DNA of 64,000 nt from NCBI RefSeq assembly GCF_003347595.2, contig NZ_QCZK02000029.1, positions 62,001-126,000 on the forward strand. The letters are read 5' to 3'. How positions within the stretch are numbered: position 1 is the stretch's first letter; every line of letters begins with the position of its first letter. The stretch comes from Botryobacter ruber. GTDB taxonomy: Bacteria > Bacteroidota > Bacteroidia > Cytophagales > Hymenobacteraceae. The notes below the pieces were generated by a model. It saw only the letters and a program-made list of their open reading frames with translations, was not told the DNA's origin and searched no databases. Made by a program: the position numbers and the translations under genes. Shown one piece after another: positions 26,723 through 34,903 of the stretch.

Positions 26723-28285
26723 ATGCTAGTCATCCGAAAACTGCTCGTACTGCTTGTTGCTTTCCTTAGTCTTGCTGCGAAAGCCGGTGATGTGGTGGTC
26801 ACGCAGTTTGGTGCTGTAGGCGATGGAACAACCTTAAACACAGACGCTATTCAACGTGCCATAGATGCCTGCAGCAGGCAGGGCGGCGGGAAAGTATTTA
26901 TTCCGGAAGGCACCTGGCTGAGTGGTACCATCCTGTTGAAGGATGGTGTTACACTTCACCTGCATGAAAAGGCTGTCCTTTCCGGCAGTACCGATATTAA
27001 CCATTACCAGTTGGTGGATGGTTTTAAGGACGGAAGAGGCTCCAGCATGGGCTATAGTTTTATCGGGGCAAAGGATGTGAAGAATGTCGGGATTACCGGT
27101 AAAGGCCGGATTAACGGGAACGGTAAAGAGATTCTCGAAAAGCACGGACGCAGCAAACGCCCTTTCCTGGTCAGGTTTGTCCGCTCCGAAAATGTAACGG
27201 TTTCTGATGTGTACCTGGAAGGCCCGGCAGCCTGGACCATGCACTTCTTTGAATGCAAAAATGTGCTGGCGGAAAGCGTCATTATCAGGAGCAGAGGCCT
27301 GAGCAACAACGACGGCATCGACATTGATTGCTGCGAACAGGTAGTTATCCGGGACTGTGACATCGACAGTGGCGACGATGCCATCTGTTTAAAAACCACC
27401 GGTCCGAAGCCTTGCAAAGAGATAGAGGTGAGCGGGTGCACCATCAACACAGGGCAGGGAGCCTTTAAATTAGGCACCGAGTCGATGGGTAACTTCGAGG
27501 ATATCAACATTCATGATTGCACCGTCAAAGAAACGAAAGGCATCAAACTGTATTCCGTAGATGGGGCACATCTGAAGAACCTCCGTATCCGGAACATCAC
27601 GATAGAGAAAACCACCCTGCCCATTCTCTTACGCCTGGGCTCCAGGTTAAAGACCTTCCGCGAAGGCGATGCCAAAAAGCCGGTTGGGATAATCGATGGT
27701 GTTACTATCAGCAACATCCGTGTAAAGCAGGCTTCACAAATGGCCATGATTATCAGCGGTATTCCCGGTCACCTGATTAAGAATGTCAGCATTTCTGATG
27801 TTTCGGTTCACTTACCGGGCGGAGGCTCCGAGGCAGATGCAAAATTGCAGTTGCCCGAAGTGGAGGCTGATTATCCGGAGGTAACGATGTTTGGTAAAAT
27901 AATGCCTACCTACGGACTATACATCCGGCATGCACAGGGGATAAGGGTGAAGGATGTGCAGGTCTCGCTGGCGAAAGCTGATGCCCGTCCGGCTATTACC
28001 GGAATTGATGTAGCCGATGTAAGCCTGACGAACATGGCGATGCCGGCAACTGCTTTTGATGAACCTTATGTCAGGCTGGAGGCGGCACGAAACGTAACGC
28101 TGGGCATGGTCAGCCCGGAGAATAAGCCTGCTGTCTTTCTGGAAGTAGCAGGCGCAGCGAGTAAAAACATTGCAGTACATGCCGACCGTCCACAAATTAA
28201 ACTGGCAGCTGGTGTGGCTAAAAGTGCTGTACAAATCAAAAAAGTAAATAATAAACCTTCTTCGAAAAAATCAGATATCCTATGA
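26723..28285 (+). CDS. Polygalacturonase-type glycosidase, GH28
   Basis: I choose the ATG at 26723, which gives the signal peptide MLVIRKLLVLLVAFLSLAAKA; the frame is open from 26651 and would overlap the previous gene. The mature protein (about 500 aa) begins with VTQFGAVGDGTTLNTDAIQ and is a parallel beta-helix. Catalytic acids are seen in NNDGIDID (Asp197) and SGDDAICLKT (Asp218, Asp219). GTESMGN replaces the fungal GHG segment, as in many bacterial GH28s. It should hydrolyse alpha-galacturonide linkages. The end overlaps the next gene by ATGA, so translation is probably coupled. Confidence 0.88.
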   Translation: MLVIRKLLVLLVAFLSLAAKAGDVVVTQFGAVGDGTTLNTDAIQRAIDACSRQGGGKVFIPEGTWLSGTILLKDGVTLHLHEKAVLSGSTDINHYQLVDGFKDGRGSSMGYSFIGAKDVKNVGITGKGRINGNGKEILEKHGRSKRPFLVRFVRSENVTVSDVYLEGPAAWTMHFFECKNVLAESVIIRSRGLSNNDGIDIDCCEQVVIRDCDIDSGDDAICLKTTGPKPCKEIEVSGCTINTGQGAFKLGTESMGNFEDINIHDCTVKETKGIKLYSVDGAHLKNLRIRNITIEKTTLPILLRLGSRLKTFREGDAKKPVGIIDGVTISNIRVKQASQMAMIISGIPGHLIKNVSISDVSVHLPGGGSEADAKLQLPEVEADYPEVTMFGKIMPTYGLYIRHAQGIRVKDVQVSLAKADARPAITGIDVADVSLTNMAMPATAFDEPYVRLEAARNVTLGMVSPENKPAVFLEVAGAASKNIAVHADRPQIKLAAGVAKSAVQIKKVNNKPSSKKSDIL

Positions 28286-29850
28286 ATCTACGAATGTTAG
28301 CGCAAACTAACAGAAAATTACTTTTGGCGGTAATGATGATAGCCGGTAGTGTGGTGGCAGGTAACAGTACAGTTTATGCCCAGGACTCGCTGGCAAAATA
28401 CATCCTCACGCCCAAACCCGGTCCCGAACCCCGCATCAACGGAGCTAAAGTGTTTGGTGTGCGTCCCGGGCATCCTATCGTTTTTACGGTTCCGGCTACT
28501 GGAAACAGGCCAATTACTTTTTCGGCTACCAATCTTCCGGCAGGGGTAAAGCTGGATGCCAAAACAGGAAAGCTTTCCGGTTCGGTTGCCAAGCCTGGCA
28601 CCTATGTTATTAACCTGCAGGCAAAGAATAACACAGGCACAGCCACCAGGCCATTCAAACTGGTGGTGGGAGAGGAGATAGCGCTGACGCCCCCCATGGG
28701 CTGGAACAGCTGGAACATCTACGGCGATAAAATTTCGCAGGAAGCGGTATTGGCGAATGCGAAGGCCATGGTAAGCTCCGGGCTGATAAACCACGGCTGG
28801 TCTTACATCAACATCGACGATGCCTGGCAGGGCAAACGCGGCGGCGAATTCAAGGCCATACAACCCGACCCTGCTACCTTCCCGGACATGCAAGGCCTGG
28901 TAAACGAGGTGCACGACATGGGCCTGAAAATCGGCATCTATTCCTCGCCCTGGATAGAAACCTACGCCCACCGTGTCGGCAGTTCGGCCATGAACCCGGA
29001 GGGTACCTTTGAGCCGGTGAAGGTGAATGTACCGCGGCGGGAAAAGAAGATGCCTTACGCCATCGGGAAGTATGTGTTTGTTGAGAATGACGTGAAGCAG
29101 TGGGCAAAGTGGGGCTTCGATTACCTCAAGTACGACTGGAACCCGAACGAGTACCCCGAAACGAAACGGATGCACGATGCGCTGCGCAAAAGCGGCCGCG
29201 ACATTGTTTTCAGCTTATCCAACAGCACCCCGTACCGCTCCGTCAAGGAATTGTCTTCCGTGTCGAATGCCTGGCGTACCGGCGGCGATATCCGCGATAC
29301 CTGGGAGAGCCTGCGGGCCCGTTTGTTTACCCAGGACCGCTGGGCGCCCTACGCCCGTCCCGGTCACTGGAACGACCCGGACATGATGATTGTAGGCTAC
29401 GTAGGCTGGGGCAAAACGCCAAAACCAACCCGCCTCACACCCGACGAGCAGTACACCCACGTTACCGCCTGGGCGCTGATGTCGGTGCCCCTGCTACTGG
29501 GCAACGACCTGACCAAGCTGGACGAATTCACCATCAGCCTGCTCACCAACGACGAAGTACTGGCCGTGAACCAGGACCCGCTCGGGCTGCAGGCTACCAC
29601 CATCTCTACCAAAGGCGAGACAGGCATCATGGCCAAAGAACTCGAAGACGGAACCATTGCAGCTGGTCTGTTCAATACCGGCGACAGTACCGCTCCCGTA
29701 ACCCTGCGCTGGCCCGACCTCAACATTGTAGGCAAGTATATCGTGCGGGACCTGTGGCGGCAAAAGGACCTGGGCACTTTCGAGAATTCATTTCCGATGG
29801 ATGTAAACAGCCATGGTGTGGTGATGATAAGCCTGCGGAAGGCGGAATAG
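28282..29850 (+). CDS. GH27 alpha-galactosidase with N-terminal Ig-like domain (copy 2)
   Basis: The 522-aa protein starts inside the stop codon of the GH28 gene (ATGA overlap). It has a signal peptide ending near VYAQD and the same layout as copy 1: Ig-like domain, GH27 barrel, C-terminal beta-domain. It keeps the canonical PPMGWNSWNIYG. Asp285 (YLKYDW) and Asp336 (RTGGDI) are the expected catalytic pair. DNA similarity to copy 1 is high around the mature N-terminus, so the pair arose by local duplication. Copy 2 is the more typical enzyme of the two. Confidence 0.9.
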   Translation: MNLRMLAQTNRKLLLAVMMIAGSVVAGNSTVYAQDSLAKYILTPKPGPEPRINGAKVFGVRPGHPIVFTVPATGNRPITFSATNLPAGVKLDAKTGKLSGSVAKPGTYVINLQAKNNTGTATRPFKLVVGEEIALTPPMGWNSWNIYGDKISQEAVLANAKAMVSSGLINHGWSYINIDDAWQGKRGGEFKAIQPDPATFPDMQGLVNEVHDMGLKIGIYSSPWIETYAHRVGSSAMNPEGTFEPVKVNVPRREKKMPYAIGKYVFVENDVKQWAKWGFDYLKYDWNPNEYPETKRMHDALRKSGRDIVFSLSNSTPYRSVKELSSVSNAWRTGGDIRDTWESLRARLFTQDRWAPYARPGHWNDPDMMIVGYVGWGKTPKPTRLTPDEQYTHVTAWALMSVPLLLGNDLTKLDEFTISLLTNDEVLAVNQDPLGLQATTISTKGETGIMAKELEDGTIAAGLFNTGDSTAPVTLRWPDLNIVGKYIVRDLWRQKDLGTFENSFPMDVNSHGVVMISLRKAE

Positions 29851-29878
29851 CCTGTTCAATAATTAAAAGAACATAATC

Positions 29879-31297
29879 ATGATAAAATTATTACTGACAG
29901 TTGCTGCGGTATTCTTCCTGTTAAGCAACGTATCAGCGCAAAAAATGCTCAGCCAGAAGGAACGCATGGAATGGTGGGAAGAGGCCAGCTTCGGGATGTT
30001 TATCCATTGGGGTGTATATGCCGTGCCGGCAGGAACCTACAACGGGCACCAGATAAAAGGGATTGGGGAATGGATTATGAACTTCGCTAAAATCCCGGTG
30101 GCCGACTACAAAGCATATGCAAAAGAATTCAACCCCACGAAATACGATGCCGATGCATGGGTACGCATGGCAAAAGATGCCGGCATGAAATACATCGTCA
30201 TCACCGCCAAACACCACGATGGCTTTGCTTTATTCGATTCAAAAGCAAGCGACTGGGATGTGGTGGATGCAACTCCTTACGGGAAAGATTTGATAAAGCC
30301 ATTGGCAGAAGCCTGCAAGAAGCACGGCATCAAACTTGGCCTGTATTACTCGCAGGCGCAGGACTGGGTACACCCGGGTGGAACGGCTTATTTCAGGGCA
30401 GCAAACAGAGGCTATGATCATATGCCGAATGCAGCAGCAATGGATGCTTATACAAAGGCAAACGACGGACACTGGGACCCGGTACAGACCTCAAAAACAG
30501 TATCGCAATACGTGGATGAGGTGGCAGTGCCGCAGGTGCGGGAAATCCTGACGAAGTACGGCGAAATTGCAGTGCTCTGGTGGGACACGCCAAACGGTTT
30601 TGACAAACAGAACGCCGAAAAACTCCATGCTTTGCTGACGCTGCAGCCCAACATCATCACCAACGACCGCTTAATGAAGCCCGATTTTCCGGGCGACCTG
30701 ACCACGCCGGAGCAAAAGATACCCAAAGCAGGCGAAATGGAGGGTAAATACTGGGAAACCTGCATGACTATGAACGATACCTGGGGTTACAAAAGCTTCG
30801 ACCACAAATGGAAAAGCACCGAAACCCTCATCCACAACCTGGTGGACATTGCCTCTAAAGGTGGGAATTACCTGCTGAACATTGGTCCCAAAGCCGATGG
30901 TACTTTCCCCCAGGAAAGTGTAGACAGGCTAAAAGAGGTAGGTGCCTGGATGAAGGTAAACGGTGAAGCCATTTATGGTACAAAGCAAAACCCTTTAACG
31001 CCGGTAGAATGGGGCCGCATTACCAGAAAAGAGGATGCCAAAGGCAGCACCCTTTACCTCACAGTATTTAACTGGCCAGCAGATGGAAAATTACTGGTGC
31101 CGGGCTTAAGCAACAATGTAAAGTCTGCCGGTTTGCTTGCCGGTGGAAAGAAAGTAAAAACAAAAAAGACGGCAGCGGGAACCGTTATCGAGCTACCTGC
31201 TCAGGCTCCGGATGCGATAGCGTCTGTAATTAAAGTTCAGGTAAAAGGCCAACTGCCAGCCACAGCCAGCGAAGCCCACGCTACAGGTATGAAATAA
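29879..31297 (+). CDS. Alpha-L-fucosidase, GH29
   Basis: The 472-aa protein has a signal peptide ending near VSAQ. GH29 motifs are FGMFIHWGVYAVPAG, YIVITAKHHDGFALFD, LGLYYSQAQDW and IAVLWWDTPNGF with nucleophile Asp236, followed by GGNYLLNIGPKADG and a C-terminal beta-domain (about 370-450). It is the last gene of the operon that starts with the GH29 at 21.9 kb, 28 nt after the GH27 gene. Repeat copies follow its stop codon, which fits a transcript end. Confidence 0.92.
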   Translation: MIKLLLTVAAVFFLLSNVSAQKMLSQKERMEWWEEASFGMFIHWGVYAVPAGTYNGHQIKGIGEWIMNFAKIPVADYKAYAKEFNPTKYDADAWVRMAKDAGMKYIVITAKHHDGFALFDSKASDWDVVDATPYGKDLIKPLAEACKKHGIKLGLYYSQAQDWVHPGGTAYFRAANRGYDHMPNAAAMDAYTKANDGHWDPVQTSKTVSQYVDEVAVPQVREILTKYGEIAVLWWDTPNGFDKQNAEKLHALLTLQPNIITNDRLMKPDFPGDLTTPEQKIPKAGEMEGKYWETCMTMNDTWGYKSFDHKWKSTETLIHNLVDIASKGGNYLLNIGPKADGTFPQESVDRLKEVGAWMKVNGEAIYGTKQNPLTPVEWGRITRKEDAKGSTLYLTVFNWPADGKLLVPGLSNNVKSAGLLAGGKKVKTKKTAAGTVIELPAQAPDAIASVIKVQVKGQLPATASEAHATGMK

Positions 31298-31334
31298 GCT
31301 TCTACTGACCGGTGGAAGAGTTCTGAAATATAGC

Positions 31335-31400
31335 AGCGGGTATCGTGACGGGTGCAGCAGATATTTATCTACAACAGTAGAAATGGTGGCAGGAGCAGTG
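31335..31400 (+). repeat. Two copies of the intergenic repeat after the GH29 operon
   Basis: AGCGGGTATCGTGACGGGTG then CAGCAG (31335-31360) and GTAGAAATGGTGGCAGGAGC then AGTG (from 31378) both align with the repeat family found after other stop codons. They begin 37 nt beyond the fucosidase stop. Confidence 0.5.
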
Positions 31401-31468
31401 CGGTTTTGTGGTTGTAAGAAGCTGGTTGCCTTTTTTTAACAATGTTATTTTATAAACTTTAGCTATTG

Positions 31469-32739
31469 ATGAAGTCAGAAAACATGATGTCTTACATTGC
31501 CATAGGCCTGTCTGTAATTCTTCTCAACGCCGGGTGCCAGAAAGAAATTGAACCACCGGTAGTAGTAGAAAAAGAGATAGAAAAAGTTACATCAGTTAAG
31601 ACATATCCGGGCAGGAACCGCGTGAAGCTGTGGTGGAAGCTGCCAGCCGATGAGCGTGTCGTGAAAAGTAAGGTAACCTGGAACGACGAAACCCAATCCA
31701 GGGAGATACCGGTTGTGGCAGGTAAAGACACTCTGAGTGTGCTGATCGAAAACCTGGAAGAAGGTAACTACACTTTCGCCCTCTATGCACTCGATAAAGA
31801 GGGCAAACAATCTGGTATGGTAATCGTGAATGCCAAAGCTTATGGCAACGAATTTGAGACCGCACTGCAGAACCGGGCTATCAAAAAAGTAAACTTCGAC
31901 GCATCGTCTTCAGCTGCAGAAATTGAATGGGAATCTGCCGGGCTGGGTGTTGTGGGGGCTGAAGTAAAATATACCGATGCCGCAGCAACTACGCACACAC
32001 TTTCCGTAACTCCGTTTACACGAAACACCACGCTTTCCAATTTTACGGCAGGAGAAAGCTTCAGGTACCGCACCCTGCATTTGCCCAATTCCTCCGCTAT
32101 AGATACCTTCTTCACTGCCTTTGAAACGGTAATTATTGAGCAGGCGTCCGCAGAGGAGGAGCCTTCTCCAACAAAAGCTGGACCCAGACCGCCTATACCT
32201 ATAACCTTCAAACTCCCTGGACTTTACCACAATCCGACCGGTATAGTTTTTCTAATGAGGAGCACCGGTTCTGGATTTATAAAGGTGATGATTGCCAGTA
32301 TGAGGGTTGTGGTACAGGGCCACGCTCTGAACTCCGGATGAAGAATGATTATCTGCTGGGCAAGCATCAGTTTGAAGGGGATGTATATATCGTTGCCGGC
32401 ACCGCTGGGACTGATATTATGCAGGTATTCGGAGGGGTGCAGCATTCAACTTCTATCATGCTCAAAGTACATGCAGCTAACAATGGAACAATAAAGCGCT
32501 ATGATAACGAAATCTTATTGACAAATGCCTACGAGAGATGGATACATGTAAATGTACAGCACGACGCGGATAACGGCAAAATTTACGTGTACCTGGACAA
32601 CCAGCTTAAAGGAGTGTTTGACGACCGTGGTCAGAAAACCCACTATTTTAAATGCGGCGTTTATAACATTACAGGCACCAGGTCCGAATCGCGCTGGAAG
32701 AATATAAAATACTGGAAAAACGGACCAGTTGGGAAATAA
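31469..32739 (+). pseudogene. Frameshifted lipoprotein: DUF4998-type domain plus alginate-lyase-2-like domain
   Basis: The first frame runs to 32341 (lipobox NAGC; the codon before ATG 31469 is TTG). It gives a DUF4998-type N-terminal region closely similar to that of the gene at 32.9 kb, then a meaningless tail. The frame that ends at 32739 continues sensibly from about 32155 (NKSWTQTAYTYNLQTPW, FWIYKGDDCQYEGCGTGPRS) into QVFGGVQHSTSIMLKVH and THYFKCGVYNITGTRSESRW. These resemble the concanavalin-fold alginate-lyase-2 group (PL7-like), including plant citrate-binding-protein relatives. The shift falls between a stop at 32137 and about 32165, near GAGGAGGAG (32153-32161). A sequencing error is possible. 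An ATG overlapping the first stop (ATGA) could allow a separate but truncated product. Confidence 0.75.
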
Positions 32740-32827
32740 GGGGATAAAAAGAAGTCTTGTAAGGGAAACTAACGGGAATCAGGTTTATTTCACCTGCCGA
32801 AAGCTACGTTGGAGGCAGAAGCTCATT

Positions 32828-32876
32828 AGAGTATGTTTAAATTTTCGCTTGCAAAGGCAAAGTTTAAACATGCTCT
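32828..32876. repeat. 49-bp palindromic element
   Basis: AGAGTATGTTTAAA (32828-32841) and TTTAAACATGCTCT (32863-32876) pair in 13 of 14 positions around a 21-nt loop. It may be a terminator after the frameshifted gene. The GAGNATGTTTAAA ends also look like insertion-sequence ends, so a tiny IS-derived relic is an alternative. Confidence 0.45.
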
Positions 32877-32916
32877 TTAACTGATATTACGCTTAATGGT
32901 GCTAAGTTCTACATTA

Positions 32917-34284
32917 ATGAAGACAGTAAACCTAAAGTTCTACGCTACCATTGCCCTGTCACTGGTTTTTCTGCTTGCTGGCTGTGAGAAAGAAGATGAG
33001 GCAGCAGTTGTAGTTGAGAAAGAGATAGACAGAGTAACATCAGTTAAAAGTTGTCCGGGCAGGAACCGCGTGAAGCTGTGGTGGAAGCTGCCAGCCGATG
33101 AGCGTGTCGTGAAAAGCAAGGTAACCTGGAACGACGAAACCCTATCCAGGGAGATACCGGTTGTGGCAGGTAAAGACACCCTGAGCATTATTATCGATAA
33201 CCTGATAGAAGGCAACCACACCTTCACCATCTATGTACTCGATAAAGGAGGCAAATTGTCGGAGAAGGTTAACGTGAATGCGCAGGCATATGGCAGCCAG
33301 TACGAAGCCGCGCTGCAGAACCGTGCTATTAAAAAATTAAATTATAACGCAGAGACTTCAGCCGCAGAAATAGATTGGGAATCTGCTGCGCTGGGTGTAG
33401 TGGGGGCTGAACTTGAATATACCGATGCAGCTGCAGTTGCACATACCCTTTTCATATCTCCGTTTTCACGCAGTACTACGCTTGATGGTTTTAAGACAGG
33501 AGAAAGTTTTCGGTACCGCACCCTGCACATGCCCAACTCATCAGCCATCGATACTTTCTATACTGCCTACGAAACAGTAGAAGTCCTGCATCTGGACTAT
33601 TCTCCACCTGTTGATGATGATGGAAATATTACGCCCCCGTCTATTCTTGCTGCTGATCCTGCCAAAGGCGCTTCTGCTACATTCGGGCTTATTGGTAGCG
33701 GAAATGTAGAGGCGCCATCTTCCATCACTACCGACCACGATCCGGTACGGGGCCTGGTTTGGCGCTTTCAGAAGCCTGTCAGCAGTAACCGCTGCGAGAA
33801 CCATGGCATTAAGGTAAATGGGGCAAAGTATGAATTCAAAAACAACAACACCTACTACTTCGGCTGGTGGTCTAAGCTGACAGATAATTCTAACAACAAT
33901 GCCAATTTTCAGTGGAAGTCCTATGGCGACCATATCCAGAACTTTCCAATTGTTCTGAAAATGAGAGACGGGAATATGATACTACAGCAACGCCAGCCCG
34001 GTGGTATCGAAACCATTCTGTGGTCTGCCCCCTGGAAGGCCAACACCTGGTACAAATTAGCCTTAGGCATACACGTAAGCGATGCGTTGCGTGGCGGCTG
34101 GATTGAGCTTTGGTTCAACGGGGTAAAGCAGACATTCAGCGATGACTCCCAAAGGTACTATTGCCGCACCTTCGATGGTGGCCACAACTGCCCCAAATGG
34201 GGAATTTATGGCAGAAGCGATCTCGCCATCTCAAATTATATTGATAACATCAAAGTTGGGACCTCCTACGAGGAAGTAGACTAA
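32917..34284 (+). CDS. Lipoprotein: DUF4998-type domain plus heparin-lyase-I-like domain
   Basis: The ATG at 32917 gives the compact lipoprotein signal ending LLAGC; the frame opens at 32896 (462 aa). The N-terminal half (about 25-215) is the same DUF4998-type beta-sandwich as in the preceding pseudogene. The C-terminal half (about 260-450) resembles the polysaccharide lyase fold of heparin lyase I relatives (PF14099): GWWSKLTDNSNNNANFQWKS, LKMRDGNMILQQRQPG and WYKLALGIHVSD. It is probably tethered to the outer membrane and binds or cleaves a uronate-containing glycan. Catalytic residues cannot be assigned with confidence, so a pure binding role is possible. Confidence 0.75.
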   Translation: MKTVNLKFYATIALSLVFLLAGCEKEDEAAVVVEKEIDRVTSVKSCPGRNRVKLWWKLPADERVVKSKVTWNDETLSREIPVVAGKDTLSIIIDNLIEGNHTFTIYVLDKGGKLSEKVNVNAQAYGSQYEAALQNRAIKKLNYNAETSAAEIDWESAALGVVGAELEYTDAAAVAHTLFISPFSRSTTLDGFKTGESFRYRTLHMPNSSAIDTFYTAYETVEVLHLDYSPPVDDDGNITPPSILAADPAKGASATFGLIGSGNVEAPSSITTDHDPVRGLVWRFQKPVSSNRCENHGIKVNGAKYEFKNNNTYYFGWWSKLTDNSNNNANFQWKSYGDHIQNFPIVLKMRDGNMILQQRQPGGIETILWSAPWKANTWYKLALGIHVSDALRGGWIELWFNGVKQTFSDDSQRYYCRTFDGGHNCPKWGIYGRSDLAISNYIDNIKVGTSYEEVD

Positions 34285-34903
34285 CTCAACACCCGGAACG
34301 GCTTTGCGGACAGCAGAATATTAATTTGTCAGGGTCGTTCATGGCCTGATAGTGCAACACAGGCTGTAGGTAGAGTTGTTCCTAAACACAGCCATATCCT
34401 CTTTCTAGATTATTTCAGCAACCAAAGCGAAATATGCGGTTTCGTTCACAATTGTAGCAGGTAAAAAAGCTAAACAACACCTTCATAAACGAGACCCCCT
34501 TTCTTACTTTCATAATGTTTACTCTGCTGGCAGGCGATATCTGTTAGAAATGGGGGTGTCTTAGAAATTAGTTATTAAAAATTTGATTTATATATTGAAG
34601 TCAAGGCTTTCTGAACCATACTTCCGGTACTATTTGTTTCTGATAATACGGGAAATAAAATATGCGGAATATCCACTGAAAGTGTAGCCTTTACCGTCAG
34701 ATTTTTTACAAAGGCTGCTGTCTACGAATATTATTAAAGTGTGTTACGTTTGGAAGTAACAAATTTGTTTTATCTTAAACTTATGTTTGTTAGTTTTGCT
34801 ATCTTTACTACTAAATAGATAATCCCTGTGGAATGTCTACTAAAGAATTTTGAATGTTTAATCGAAAGTGTATCCATTATTAGTATAATTTTTACTTAAT
34901 GTA
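34285..34903. other. AT-rich region upstream of the HTCS gene
   Basis: About 620 nt without a supported ORF. TATGTTTG (in 34780-34795) matches the Bacteroidota -7 consensus TAnnTTTG, but no -33 TTTG lies at the usual distance. Nothing else was recognised. Confidence 0.35.

Noticed and set aside
32338..32739. Separate 133-aa gene with ATGA-coupled start
   Set aside because: Its start would cut off a conserved part of the lyase-like domain that is still readable upstream in the same frame, so a frameshift in one gene is the better reading.
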